Assembly: GCA_030407085.1 (NCBI GenBank)
Contig: CM059587.1
Span: forward strand, 75,443,001-75,507,000
DNA length: 64,000 bases
DNA from: Trichopria drosophilae
Lineage: Eukaryota > Arthropoda > Insecta > Hymenoptera > Diapriidae
Direction of reading: 5' to 3'
Shown here piece after piece: positions 12,392 through 25,475 of this stretch. How positions within the stretch are numbered: position 1 is the stretch's first letter; each line of letters begins with the position of its first letter. The notes under the pieces are model-generated. The model searched no databases, had not been told where the DNA came from, and was given only the letters and a program-made list of their open reading frames with translations. The position numbers were made by a program, and so were the translations under genes.

Positions 12392-14004
12392 GTACGTCCC
12401 CTAGACAAATTAACAATGCCGAGGACATTTTTTTTTATCGAAGATGATCTCATTGATCATTTTAAAATTAAGTGGGAAACGAAGAAATGTCTGAAGTTAA
12501 TGAAATATTCGTTACATATTTTCTAACTATTATATTACGACGATTAATGATATGATGTAATACTAATTTATGATCACCTCAAAAGGACCATTTAAAAACT
12601 ACTCTTAAGATAAGATCTACAAGACTATCAAGTCAACAAAATATTAATAAGAGAATAAATTATTTCCATTAATTCTGATGCCTGACCAGTTTCGACTTTT
12701 TTCACTTACTTGATCATCCCACTTAAGTTTATTCTTCCTTTCTTTTGTAGCAGTGAAATGTTTCATTAACTCAAGAATTTCTTCGAAAAAGTGAATTCTT
12801 CATGTCTGCAATAAATTTATACAATTTCTGATATCGTTAATAATATTCATATTAGTTAACGTTTTTAATATTTAACTGAAAATTATATAAAACTTTTATT
12901 ACTTATATGAAAAAGTATTGCAACTAAAAGAATTCACAAAATGATACAAATTAATCTGCTTAAGAAATGGTTTCCTGAGCAGTTGCAAACGTTAAACGAT
13001 CGTTGTAAATATGTATTGTTTTCTGTTTGCTGTAAAAAATATTGCGCATGCGTTAAAAAAGAATTGCGCATATTTGTGCTTGCAAATTATAAAAGATGCT
13101 GAAAAGAAACAGTTAGATACTTCTTATAATTGTATTACTTGAAATTAACTGGAAGACTTGGAATCGTTTTCTTAGCAGCATCTTAAAAATTTTATCAGGA
13201 TAAAACAAAAAATTTGCGTTTGTGCAGTATAAAACATGCTTTTCAGTATGTGATTTAAATTTTCAATGGACCGAAAATTGAAGCAAATGTGGTGCATTAT
13301 ATTTGTAAGATATAGGCTGCTCATAAAAGAGTCATCCCAATAAAATATGTGCACGAGCAATTCAAAGGTTAATTTTATATTTTTGAAACGGTTCCAAAGT
13401 CCTTTTCCTTTCTATTTCACTCGTGCAAACACATGAAATGTAATTCAGTAATGACATGCACAGAATACTTGTTAATAATTTCTCGATTGGTGCAGACGTT
13501 TCAAAAATATACAATTGTAATCAAAGACACAAATAATAAATGTCAGTTTGAGCGAAGCTTCATTGGGCTATGGGATACATTATATGATTATATATTATAT
13601 GACAATGATACACTAACCTTCAAAAAACATTTACGAAACCGTATAATACAAATTATGCAGCAATACACTATTCTGTCTCTTTACTTTTATTGTCTCTACG
13701 TTTTTCTACTTTTTATCCATGATAGTAAATAAAGTTTTCTTTAGTGGACGCAATATGCAGATGTTACTTTATTAAACGATTGCTTAAGAATGTGATGTCT
13801 GTTGTGTGCTTTAAAATATTGAATTTAATGTGCATGAACAAATGTGTTATGTGCTGCTTGCTATTATTTGCAGATCAATTATTTTTGCAGGTCTCAATTT
13901 TTTTCCAGATGAATGATCTCTCTTAAAAATGTCGTTATTAGCGATAATTTCTTCTAAACGTTATTAAATATTTTTCTCAAACGTACTACATTTCGGGGTC
14001 TAAC
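12392..14004. other. Intron 2, first part, nothing recognised
   Basis: AT-rich. Two plus-strand open frames at 13433-13926 have low-complexity, Cys- and Phe-rich translations with no recognisable domain, and I do not call them genes. Confidence 0.45.
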
Positions 14005-14291
14005 TACTCTCTAAATCTGAATTAGTGAAAACTATCAATAAAACAATGAAAAGTGAGTCACCAAATGAATTAGTAATCATTTTTGCTAATATAAAGTTAG
14101 ATTCGACTATACTTTATTACTAATTCTATAAACTACTGAAATAAAAAAGGCAACATCTATTTACAGATTAGTAGAATTTTACTAATGAATTAGTATTTTC
14201 GTACTATTTGTCAGTAAAAACTTACTAATTGATGGTAACCCACTTTTCACTATGGATAAGTCGTTTTTTATTAATTAAGGTTTAGAGAGTA
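14005..14291. mobile_element. Small TIR element (MITE), about 290 bp
   Basis: The left end tactctctaaatctgaatta is mirrored at the right end by aaggtttagagagtacc. Between the ends, the motif attagtaa or ttactaat occurs many times on both strands. The terminal motif TACTCTCTAAATC resembles the ACTCTCTTAATC ends of the larger element at 41172-42283, so the two appear related. No open reading frame is present. Confidence 0.65.
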
Positions 14292-17200
14292 CCTTAATCA
14301 TGACAAGTATTTATTGATTAATGAACAATATTACTTCATGTTTTAACAAAATTTAATGTTATTTAAACACAGATTTTATGGACCTTTAAGGTCGATTCAC
14401 TTTCGATTAATTTAATTTTGTCTATATTTATTATAAATAGTTACTATTATAACAAAGTTATTTGTAAAAAACGGTTCATATTTAATAAAAAACACCACTG
14501 CTTGTGCGAATAATACGTAAAATACCAAATAATATACTAATCTATAAGAACAAATAATTACTTTTTCAAAATCGCTGAAATCTTTTTAAAATGCGGAAAG
14601 TTATCTTCAGCGATGAACTTTTGTCATAAAAAAACTTTGCTACTTTTAATCAAAATCGAAATGCGGCTTTTTAACGACTTCTAATTCGAATTATCAAAAA
14701 AGAAAAAAACAAAAATCAACCAAGCTTCTACGGGGATGCATTACGCGATACTAAAAGCTCCACTAATGACTGCTCCTATTCACAGGATATCCCAATTAAA
14801 TTGTGAAGTAATTGGTGTTCAAACAGATAAGTCAAGGACTGCTCGTAGACTACCGCTCAAGACAGTTCAGTGAGCAGAGAAATGAGATGAGTTTGGCATA
14901 AAAACAGGAATCAAAAGTCTTAACCTTCTTAAGAGAAAGGGTACTAATGGCTCGATTTCATAGAGATGGGTACCTCGAAATAGGTAATAAAGCAGCGAAG
15001 GTGTCGTTGAAGAATATAACTAAGTTGTAACTTCTCAAATAAAATTTAGCAAACACTATTAAAAAATGTAATGTTTATAGCCTGATGATTAGCTCATTAT
15101 TAACGAGTTTACATGCAATCAAAAATAAATCGTATTTCTATTCAGCTTTTTTTATAAAATCATTGAAAGAAGTGTATAAAAGAAATTATAAGCAAATCAG
15201 TAAATTTCTAAAAACAACTAACGTCTACAAAATTGACGAAAAATTGGAAGGAATCGCTCAAAATCCTAACAGCGTAAGAAGAAAATCACAATACAATTTT
15301 CAAAAACTTAAATTCTCTTTTCTAAATTCTTTAAAAAACGTTTTGGAGTATCGAAAATAATATATTATAAGATAAATAGTGGGGTAGTTGTAAATTTCAG
15401 AATTTTCGATTTATTGTAACATTATTCTGTCTACTGTCTGAAAGGCTACTAAATATTCGAATTAAAATCTAAATACCTATTTTCAAAGCCTTTTTTTTGA
15501 AAGTCACCTTGACATTACTAAAAATAACAATACATACAAACGAAGTCAGTTATAGAATATTAATTATTTGTGTTAATAAACGAAAACAATAGATTCTATA
15601 TTTATAAGAAACTTGATTTGCAATTAAATTATTTATACGAAGTGCAAAAACTCTTAGTAAGAGCTCTTTCATGAGACCTCACATCTGAGAAGTCTTTTGG
15701 AGATAGTTAATATCAACGCACAAATCTTCATATAGTTCACTTTAAAACTATTTCAAAATAGTATTTAAGACATCTTATAATGTTCTTAATCATAGCTTTT
15801 CCCTATTGGATAAATGGTTTCTTTATAAATAATAATTATTTCACGATTTTTCTCACATGAAACAGTTTCTTATATATTTATTCATGCTGTTATTAATATT
15901 CCGTTTAAAATATTTAGAATTATCATTTCCTTTCCCGATAATTTTCGAAATATGTCTCGTTTGGTTCTACTCTGGTTTTACCTCCAGTATTCGACACCGT
16001 TCTAGACATTTACACATTTGCAATAATCTTTTATATATATCGTTACTCTCAACTGGTACTAAAAATCATTTCCAGAGATAAAATGTTATTACGTCCTAGT
16101 TGAGACTAATTATAACGAAAAATACACTTTTTTAAATTCAAAACGGTCTAGGTTGCAGTAATAAACAAATATAATTTAATTTCGTCTCGTCTGAATATAA
16201 TGACATAATAAATAACAGTTAATTAAAACGACGTACAATTATATTTATAAAAAATGGAAAAATGAGTTTGTTACTTGAAATGCTGTAAATTAAGATTATA
16301 TAAGTAACGCAAGGAAATTAGAGAAAGTACAGGAATTAATTAAATAAATTCAATCTAACCTAAATAAAAATTATCGGAAGAAACGTGTCCTTCGAAGTAA
16401 ATAGAAAACTCAGTATCGACATCTTAATGCGCACGAAGCACGTGACTGGCATGGATGTATTTCGAAAGTAATTTGATGCTGAAAGCGTAGATCGATGTAT
16501 ATCGTCTTACCTAACGCAAGAAAAAATCCTTTTGTTTGTCAACTACATATTCTAAAAGGCATTATTTTAAGAAGTAATGCTTGGTTATTTTGGGTGAGAG
16601 AACATGGGGAACCTACTTTTACCAGGAACAAGAACCAATCAGGAAAATGCTGGAAGCAATTATATTTCTGATGAACAATCGGCCGCTTTCGGTGATTTCG
16701 CTTTCGTTTTCAAGTTTGCACGAGGAGAAAGATACGCATCCCACGTCCGATTAAAAACTAGAAACGAGAAAAATGGTCGATCGGTCTAAAATTTACGTGC
16801 CGGAGATTGGCAAATATGAACAGAAGCTACAGAGCTCATATTATTTTCGACGTATTTTTATCTAGAACATTAAAATAGCTCTCTTGAAGAAATATTTTAA
16901 TATTTTCAAATATTCAGATTTACGATATTATATGTTTGGACTTTACATAAATAGAAATTCATTAAAAATTCAGTGACACGGAAAAAGGAAGTGGTTATAA
17001 CTATGGAATAAGTAACCCTCTAAAAGTATATAATATAATGAAAAAATACTAGATGAAAGCAAGCCAAGTTATAGTTGCAATGTTTCAAATTAATTATACG
17101 AACTGAAAAAGTAGTAATAAAGATGTTGCTTTCCTAAATTTCCTAGTTGCTGGAATACCAGAGGGAATATTGCATATGATTAAAAAATACATAGAATGTA

Positions 17201-17357
17201 ATTGTCCTTTGAGTAAAACTACTTTTTCTGTTAAATATGTTTACAGAGTGAGAAAAACAATAAATATTATTAATATGACAATAGTTTTATTATATCTATT
17301 TTATTACTCATTTGAGGTTATATAAAGTAATGGATGTTTAAGTATTGGAAAATAGCT
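14292..17357. other. Intron 2, middle part, nothing recognised
   Basis: AT-rich. The open frames at 15085, 15857 and 16604 have no recognisable domain or coding-like composition. Confidence 0.45.
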
Positions 17358-18180
17358 CTGGTCAATGCAAAAATATTACAGAGATAAAAATAGTTAATAT
17401 TTGTTCATTTTGGGTCGCTGAATCCGAATCCGATAGTGACAATTTTTATAAGCCCTTGTTTCCATGTAATATGGCGATAAAGTTGCAAAATAATTAATTT
17501 TCTCCATTGTTCGAGGAAGTATATCTTTTAATAGAAATACGATAAAAACTTCAATGATAGTTTAATATGAAGCTTATAACTTCTATTTTACGAAAAGGAA
17601 ATTTTTATACGACCTGGTAAAAAATTACTTGCTTAAATGGGCATTTGTTTTTATGCGCAAAATATTGCCTCACCTAAACTACATGTTACTACTTCAGTGT
17701 AATCTGCAACCTTAAAAAAATATTATGAAACATTTATATTAGATAAAAATGCATCTTTGTACTTGTAACATTCGCTTTCAGACAGTCACCCCATCGCCAG
17801 AATTTTAGTCGGCAGCGCGGCGAAAATGAGCAGTAGTAATAGGTAGTTTAGGTGAGACAACATTTTGCGACTAAAAAGAAATGCTCATTTAAGAAAATAA
17901 TTTTTTACTAAGTCATATAACAATTTTCGTTTCATGAAATGACTTATAAGCTTCATTTTAAGCTATCATTGAAACCTTTATCGTGTTTCTATTGAACGAC
18001 ATACTTCCTTAAACAATGAAGAAAATGACGTTTTTTGCAACTTTATCCCCATATTACATAGAAACAAGAGCTAATAAAAAATGTTCACTATCGGATTCGG
18101 ATTCAGCAACCCAAAATTAACAAAGATTAGGTATTTTCATCTCTGTACCATTAAATTGCCTCAAATTTGTTGACCAATGT
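17358..18180. mobile_element. Large foldback element, about 820 bp, arms about 330 nt
   Basis: Ends are tctggtcaatgcaaa at the left and a mirrored ttgttgaccaatgta at the right. The arms match at high identity over most of 17400-17690 and 17835-18130. For example, gctgaatccgaatccgatag at 17417 is mirrored by ctatcggattcggattcagc near 18090, and tgaagcttataa is mirrored by ttataagcttca. The loop (about 17700-17830) contains a GC-richer stretch with cggcagcgcggcgaaaatg. It has no protein-coding capacity. The motif tgttactacttcagtg links it to the other foldback elements. Confidence 0.88.
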
Positions 18181-20974
18181 AGTAAACGGAATCATATCAT
18201 GGTGTTGTTTACTAACGAAACAATTATTTTAGCTATTTTTGTAATTCCGTGTTTAACTTTTGTAAAATGATTCTATTAACTCATTCGTTTCCTCTTTGTG
18301 TAACAGGAACAAAAATAACGATTCGAAAATCGATTTTTTATTATGAATATCATTGGCTTCTAATTATAAATTTTACAACTCTTTTTGGTCTTAGTAGCTG
18401 AATACCAAATTTCTAACCAAATATAGTTATTTGAGGTAAATAAGTTAACTAAAATGAAGTTACGTTTTCTGCGCTACGAACCAAAAGTAGCAATAACAAC
18501 TAAAAAATCTATTTAGGAATATAATTATTACATTTTGTAATTAGTAGAACCATTTTCTTTCTTATAGTAACCAATCACTTTTTCCGTGTCAACTATTAAT
18601 AATTTTAATTTTTATTCATAAATTGCGTTTTATACTTTGATCTCCATATTTTTGGGAAAATATTTTATTCCTGTGGAAGTAAATCCGTGGCGCTTCGGTG
18701 ATATTTTCGAGCAGCTTGACGGCAGGCCCATAAATTAAGCAGGCAGTTGCGCGATTTGGGAAAACGGTGCCCACCCAGGAAGTGAGTTGTCATTTTTTTG
18801 GTGGCATATAAATATACGTCTGAAGTATTCATTGATGTACACACGGAAAACAACAAAATATAAATATACTATATAAATAAGAAAAATTAATTAATGTAAT
18901 CTTTGTTATCATTGGTGAGTTTAATTCAATTCTAATATATATAAGAATATGATATAAAATAAAGTTTTCAGTTTTTAAACGAACAATGAAAGAAAATGAA
19001 GAAGTACATGAATTACTTGAAATTGATAAGAGTACTAAAATTAAAAAAAGCTCGTATTTAGTGTTAGTTGCATGATTTGGTCATAGTATTAATTTAAATT
19101 CGCATGTTATTTCTTGCAAGAAAAGGAAATAGTCATTGAAGAAATAGTGATTTATACCCGTCACCAAGTTTTTAGATTTTCGAAATTAATGCTATATAAC
19201 TTTCGTGATCTTTTTCATTATAAGTGCTTGTTATTATAATTAGATTTCTCCTGTCTAGGGTTAAAGTCGAATGAGAATGTTTTATGCCTTATTTATTCTG
19301 CTTAATATTTGAAAGCTAAATGTTTGACACTTCTCTAATTACAAATTTAATACTAATATAGTAAACTTAAATGTCAACTCAAACAGAATTGACAGTGATT
19401 TCATTGAATTTTTTGACGTGAGTATCAAATTTTTAGCTTTCAAACTTTAATACTACAAGTATCACCTCTTTCTAAAAATGTTAGCAACTTCTAAATATAT
19501 AGTTTTCTTATTGCAATCAATATTAGTCTAACTTCTCATATTTTCTATGCATCAGTATGTACAATAGCAAATACGTTATTTCATAGCCAAATTCTTGAGA
19601 ATGAATTTTATTAACTTAAGAACACAGAATTTTCCACGAGTTTTCATTTCATTCCTTTTATCTACGTTACTTAAGAACAAATATCATTTTCATTAGCAAC
19701 ACTACCGTCGACTTAGTGATAGGTATACATTTGTGCCCTCATGTTGTCACAGTACTATGATGCGAGCCAACACCTTCCGCAAACATCAAGTTTTCGATTT
19801 CTGCCGACATGTTTGCATACTCGTGACGCTGGACACGTCATTATGTCCGTCAAATAGACAGTATTCTTTTGTACTAAAATTGAGAGATCACAGATATTTT
19901 ACATTGTAAATGTTTTGAGGAATAATTTAATAATAATTTGTATCACAAAATTAATTAAATGACATTTTGTGCAGTTTAATCTGAGTTTTCAAAAGCAGCA
20001 TAATTTTATTTCTGTTCTTTTCATACTTCCATTATAACTCACATTTTATTCGATTATTGATTTATATTAAATTTAAAATTGAACAAGATGAAACCAAAGT
20101 TAATGTATATATTAAAATTGTACAGCGATTGCAATTAATGAATATTGAATTCGAATTTCTCATTATACATTTTCATTTTATTCGTTTAAATCCTTCAGAT
20201 TTAATTTCAATCATTGATTTTGAAACTTATCATATCTCTCTGTAAGGCAATTACGACATTTCCGAATTTTGCAATACCGTTCCAATTTTCATTGGCATGG
20301 TTTGGCACTTGCGTTAAAAGCGATAGAATCCTGAGAATAAGGGCGCATTTGCATTTACGGTGATTTTTACACCTGATCGTAAAAATCCACAGAGAATTTA
20401 CGCCTGCTTTTATACCTTTGGTTGCTTCCCCGGCAGTAACTGTGAATAATAAATCGGGTGTTTCGATGATGAAAATAGGAACAGTATTGCTCGAAGAAAA
20501 TATCCTTTTATCTATTCGATACTCTGGATATTAATTCATTTACTTGTGGTAAAGTCTTATACCAACAACAGTACTCATACAAACGAATCCAATAGCTGAC
20601 GTAATTTGTTCTATATAAGAAGTGTAAACGCTACTTTTCATACTTTAAAACATGAACTGCTATGAAGTAATATCCATTATAGTATTGAATTTTTAAGAAA
20701 AATCGGGTATTCCTTTAATCTAAACGAATTTATAATTCAATAAAATTTCCATTCATTTTAGAGCTTATCATAAAGTCGAAACCCAAATCTTAGATAGATC
20801 ATGAAATCATGCCAGTACAGCAATGAAATTTGTTGGAACAAAAATGTGGAAGGTTTAACAAGTACGTACAGTTCTAACTTATAAATAATCTCACCAAACA
20901 CAGCTATTTATGATGCATTTTAAAACAAAGCAATTGCAAATCAAAGTGATGGACCGCCTATGAATATAACTGTT
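18181..20974. other. Intron 2 with three GC-richer islands
   Basis: Mostly AT-rich. Three islands stand out by composition: 18665-18800, 19690-19880 and 20260-20480. The first contains a run of unbroken minus-strand frame, and the third contains a small hairpin (gtgatttttacacctgatcgtaaaaatccac). No splice sites in phase with the gene were found. They may be conserved intronic enhancers or decayed elements, and sequence alone does not decide. Confidence 0.3.
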
Positions 20975-21300
20975 TTCCGACATGGAGCTGGTGATGGAAA
21001 CTAATGAATTCGGTTAGAGTATGATGAAAACTAACACCTAATAACAAATTCGACTGTTCTGGCTTGTGGAACAGTTGTCAAAATTTATGTTGATCCACAC
21101 CTTACACGAACAATATACGGTTCGGCCTTTTACTACTTAAATTAGTGAATATTCCTACAAAAATGATATGATAAAACAATCGAATTTATTTTTAAATGTT
21201 ACTTCTGATCATATATTTAGACTGAATTTATCTGTTTTAAAGGTTCCAGCTCCAAGGCAGAATTTGACTATATCCGTAGTCATCCTCCTTTTAACAAAAA
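20975..21300. mobile_element. Foldback element, TTACTACTTA-core family, copy B
   Basis: Homologous in the same orientation to the copy at 6570-6945. Both share the left block (gttagagtatgatgaaaac), the core ttttactacttaaattag and the right block (ttaaaggttccagctccaag). The ends ggagctggtgatgg (left) and ggttccagctcc (right) are mirrored. It is more diverged inside than copy A. Confidence 0.65.
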
Positions 21301-21582
21301 ATCCCTCTACGGGCATGTCTGACTATACACATCTTGTTTCACTGAAGAACTTTTTTTTCGTAAAAGCCGAAACGCTATATATGCAGAAACATACAAGATG
21401 TCAGTTTACTCATTGTATCAATCTATTCAGAAATGATACCATATACAAATAACAGTCATTTGTTGTTAATAATTCAGCTAGTCCAGCAGGCCACTACGTT
21501 GTGACTTTATTTAGGACATTTTTATGCAATAACACTTGAAGCTCCTAATCTGTTGAATAACATTTTCATTTCGATTTATCTT

Positions 21583-22098
21583 TTAACCCCTTGACTATCG
21601 ACACTCATGATGACTAGAGCTGCAACTTAATAAAAATGTCTTAAAACTTTTTGAATATTTCTTAAATTTGTTTTGTGGAGTTGTCTGGAGTCGCAACCTA
21701 CGAATCTGGTATTTAATTTTCAGAATTCAAAAAGGGGGATCCAGTAGAATTTCTTTCTAAGACTGATCAAATTGGTTTGAAAACAATTACTCGGGGATTT
21801 CCAATCCCTATCTTATAAACATTCAATCTTCAAAATTAAAATGACGAATTTTCATGAAATTTTGCCGTTTTATGTTTAAGTCTTGCATGCTTAGGGAATT
21901 GAATTTCATTTTTATATTAGATAAACCCAAATGCAAATTTTTGGTGCAGGACATTATAATTATTGTATAAATAAAAACGAGATGTTTCATCGATTTTACG
22001 AGAGCAAGAATTTTATATTCTCAAATCGCAATTTTCAATTTTGAAAAATCCATGCCAGATTCATTTCAGCATTATTCATGAACCCATCAATGGGTTAA
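21583..22098. mobile_element. TTAA-bounded element (piggyBac-like MITE), 516 bp
   Basis: It starts TTAACCCCTTGACTATCGAC and ends CCCATCAATGGGTTAA, so both ends read TTAACCC(A/C)TTGA inward. TTAA duplication with short CCC-starting inverted ends is characteristic of piggyBac elements. Inside, near 21680-21800, lies one diverged unit of the 120-bp repeat found in tandem at 36472-36800 (gggggatccagtagaat and tactcggggatttcc). No transposase is encoded. Confidence 0.6.
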
Positions 22099-23280
22099 AC
22101 ACATTGCGAACATGCTTCTATAACTAGAATATGCTGATCATAAGTGGAAACAGTTGTGGGTAGTCAGACACTGAGAGTATTCAACAAATTTCTTGGACAC
22201 ATTTTACGAATTTTCTACCTTTTTTCCACTATACTATACTAACACTCTAACAAAACTAAATAATGTAAATTTTCTCAGTGTTCTGCTCTGAATTTGCTGA
22301 ATTTTCGCATTGTATTCCATTTAAATTTGTTATAAACCTCGTATGTTACAACTAATTCTTGGTTTTCCATAAAGACAAATATGAGTATCCAGTGTCACAA
22401 AAATAGTCCGATGTCGAACATTAGGTCATTGACCGTACCTTAGAGAGGTAATCTCGCAAAATAATATACATTTTCAAGATCATGTACGTAAAAAATCAAA
22501 TGTTTAATAGTATATGTGCAATAATAAATTTCAAAGCATAACTCATCTTCACTACAGTAATTTAATGGCCGTATTCAATTCTTAGATCGAATATAAAATA
22601 TTTGCTTTTGAAACGGTCAATTCAAATTAACCGATCATTTGGAATTTTATTGGAATCTGTCCATTTTAAATATTGAATAAGATAGAGTTACTATCAGACA
22701 ATTTATTCATCAAGACATCAGACTGTACCTAATATTGCAGACATCATCGGCAGTGACTGATGAGTATATTGATACTAATATCAATCTAAAGCTTTGCTAT
22801 CTTTAGTACAAACATTGAATTGAAATCTTTGTTCCCATTAATTGATTGAGTTATTAATTTTTAATATACGTCAATCAACTTTTACTACTAATTTACAGAA
22901 TTTAAATCTGAATATCAGTACAATTTTTGAATGTCAATTAACTAAAACTCCAACAATTTAAAACTACCACCAATTTCACGATAAAAAGACCCGAAAGATG
23001 TATCATATATTTCATTCTCAGCCATTCGTTTCGCGAGTGTCCGTATTCAACCAGTTCCAACACAATACGTAAAACACAACTTCGCAAAAAGCGCAAGCAC
23101 ATATAATATGAAAAAAAAAGATTTGTCGCTCGTATATGAGACGTAGTAGCTTCGCAAAGCTGCATAGAGCTTGGTGTTGGGCGCAAGCCTGTAATGCGGA
23201 TGATCCTGCACCGAGAAACCTTGACCCTACATGTGATGGTGTCCGTATCGTGGGACCCTAATCTCGTCGTAATGTTGTAG
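22099..23280. other. End of intron 2, nothing recognised
   Basis: AT-rich. The GC content rises from about 23000 towards the exon. The minus-strand open frames at 22938-23466 overlap the exon in antisense and are shadows. Confidence 0.45.
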
Positions 23281-23437
23281 TTTCGAAAGGTTGCAGGGGA
23301 GCGTCGGGAAGAGCTTAGGTGGGAACGGGAGCTGGAATGGAGGAGCAAATCCAGGAGCGGATCGCCCGATCGCCTTCAAGAAAGGGGCGATCGAGGAAGG
23401 GGCACGAGTCCGCAAAGGAAAGGGTCCATTATGCCAG
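23281..23437 (+). CDS. Fife: Fife-like exon: charged linker segment
   Basis: Phase 0 in, phase 1 out. In the frame set by the previous exon it reads VAGERREELRWERELEW and then a Ser/Arg/Gly-rich run with SRSGSPDR and QRKGSIMP. The first half is highly charged and may be helical. The start is uncertain. An in-frame TAG ends at 23280, so the exon cannot start earlier. Acceptors at ttgtag (exon from 23281, adding FRK) and gaaag (exon from 23290) both keep phase, whereas the tgcag acceptor at 23296 would break it. The donor is gtaaaa. A plus-strand frame starting at 23291 (LQGSVGKSLGG-type, Gly-rich) is out of phase and rejected. Confidence 0.78.
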
Positions 23438-23698
23438 GTAAAAATCAATTTTATTGAATTGTTCAAATGTTTTTCTTATTATTTCCTAACATTTTTCTGA
23501 TTATAAAAAATCAATTTAATATGTGAATTAGCATAACTAATATAAACGCATAGCAATTGATTGCTATTTACTTAACCCCACGAAAGAGTTACAGTTTCAA
23601 ATGCTTTCAATCATAATTTATTCGACGAATCAAGTGAAGGGATAGAGTCAAACAATAAAATAAACTTCCATTTTACAATATTTTATTGTCCTTTAAAA
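23438..23698. other. Start of intron 3
   Basis: AT-rich spacer between the exon and the LINE remnant. Nothing else was seen. Confidence 0.5.
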
Positions 23699-24830
23699 TC
23701 ACCCATGCTCTTTCTTCTTATTCTGTCTATCTTTTTTATCCACTTTCGTATCTTTTTCCATATCCTCATTAAACTCACCAATTTTGTCGACTATTTTTTC
23801 AATTCCTCCCCCACATTCCTTTTTCAGAATGTTCCACTTCCCCTCTCTCTCGTTCTCACGTATTAGGCACATCCTTTCCCTTTCCCTCAACCAATATTTA
23901 ATACCCCTTTTCTTGTGTCTATAACTCTACCTTGCTGTTCTCTCTAAGCTTTTCTCTTCATTTCTTTTACACACTTCTGTATAGCTCAGTACTCTACCTA
24001 GTCTCCTATAAATCTGCATGGTCAAAATTAGGCATTCCAAACGTATGCACACATACTCCCCTCCCATAAATAATTTCCCCTCTCTATACTCTTTCCCCAA
24101 GTTTTTCTTATCCCACTCGCTCATATTTTTTCTCTTTTCTTTTTTCTTCGTTATCTATACAAATTCTTTCTCTTATACATTTTCTACTCTTTCTTCATAC
24201 TGTGCAACCGTCGGTCCAGCTTCCAACCATAACGTATTTCTCTCACCTTTCTCTCTTCTCCCAGTATATACGCCGGATTTGTTTTATCCAACCCATTATC
24301 CATCTCGAATATTTTCCATGGAGCTCTTCCACTTCTCCCCTGCTCTCGAACTTCTCCTCCATAATATAAAACTTTTTTCACTATACTGTCAAAAAACTTT
24401 TATCTCCATTCACATCCCCCTTAAATTTTCATTCTTCATAACTTCTCACCCATTACTATTCTCATTTTTCTTACCCTCTCTCTTACAAGCTCTTTCTCTC
24501 ATCATAATTTATCAATATAAACCTCAGATACTGATATTCATTTACTTCTTGTACAGCCTCTCTACCCCACACAGCTGATGTCTTTCTTTCCCTCTACCTT
24601 CCATATTCCTAAAAGTATCATCGACTTATCAATACTGAAACTCAATCTTTTCTTGTTCATATACTTTTTATGCTTTGTATCATATCTCCAAAGCCTTCTT
24701 CTTCTTCTTCCGCTACTACCACTATATAATCCGCACATTGCAGCATCCGTACTCCTTTCCTATTCCCAATTTTCTTCTACCTTTTTCAAATCCAACTCTA
24801 GCTCTTGATAAACCCTCTAATTTCGATTTC
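23699..24830 (-). mobile_element. LINE (non-LTR retrotransposon) remnant, antisense to the host gene
   Basis: Read on the minus strand with stops and frameshifts, the segment gives the end of a LINE ORF2. Near 24743-24690 it reads CADYIVVVAEEEEE, a decayed form of the reverse transcriptase motif YADDIVLVAE. It continues through KKYMNKKRLSFSIDKS (compare L-LNVEKSK in such elements). At 24381-24184 it gives YGGEVREQGRSGRAPWKIFE and then LDKTNPAYILGEE, like the common Y-AEIWGWKE and L-V-R-TPGYIV-EE blocks after the palm. The 5' part of ORF2 is missing, as is normal for LINE insertions. The strongly pyrimidine-rich plus strand and the long plus-strand frame at 24018-24578 are the antisense of this purine-rich ORF. 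Confidence 0.72.
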
Positions 24831-25189
24831 GAATAGAGATATATCATAATAAGCATATAACAATTGTATAGTTGAAAAGAATGATGCCTACGAGTTTAGG
24901 TGATGTCCGCCCTCAGCAGACACCAAATCTCTGAATCTAATCAAAGTAACAATAATCAAATAAGTAAGAATTTTTCTTTTCCGCAATTTTTTCTTAAGTG
25001 AAAATAATTTTAATATAGAGGATCTTGAAATAGCGGAATAAATCGAACCAAGTTCGGAAATCTAACTACATTAAAATAGATGTTATTTGGCCTTCGTTCC
25101 AGCACCGATTTGTGCTCGCGGAGTGACCATTACCTTAAAAACTGAAAATGTACATAATTATATAAATTGAAAATTTTGTTTATCATCGA
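24831..25189. other. Intron 3 spacer, nothing recognised
   Basis: AT-rich sequence between the LINE remnant and the foldback element. Confidence 0.45.
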
Positions 25190-25475
25190 AAGTAACAATA
25201 AGTAACACAATATAACAGATTTGATTGTTCCATCACGGGGAAAATTTTAAAAAATATCTTAAATAGTTGTTTATATTATACGTAGCACATAAGTAGTAAA
25301 AGTAGTGTAAGCAGTCAACGCCGTGTTTTATTCGCAGAAGATGTGGCCTATTACTACTTAGATTACTGCATCTTTCTAGGTAAAATCTTCGGCATCAATA
25401 ACAATTTTTAAAACTTACCTACGTGGGTTACCCCATGTCCAATATATCAAAGTTGCGGTCCATGTCACCGAATTA
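25190..25475. mobile_element. Foldback element, TTACTACTTA-core family, copy C
   Basis: It aligns by eye with 6600-6840: gattgttccatcacgggg followed by aaaattttaaaaaat on the left, the loop with attcgcagaagatgtggc, ctattactacttagatta, and aatttttaaaacttacc on the right. The hairpin gaagat...gtaaaatcttc replaces the gcggattatac hairpin of copy A. No coding capacity. Confidence 0.6.

Noticed and set aside
13433..13926. Two adjacent plus-strand open frames in intron 2
   Set aside because: AT-rich composition, no domain, no splice support; consistent with chance.
22938..23466. Minus-strand open frames over the exon at 23281-23437
   Set aside because: Antisense shadows of a GC-rich exon; no domain and no supporting splice sites.
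23291..23500. Gly-rich plus-strand frame over the same exon
   Set aside because: Out of phase with the preceding and following exons. The charged frame (ELRWERELEW) keeps phase and matches the linker style.
24018..24578. Longest open frame in the window (186 codons, plus strand)
   Set aside because: It is the antisense of a purine-rich LINE ORF2 remnant, and its translation is low-complexity Phe/Ser/Leu.
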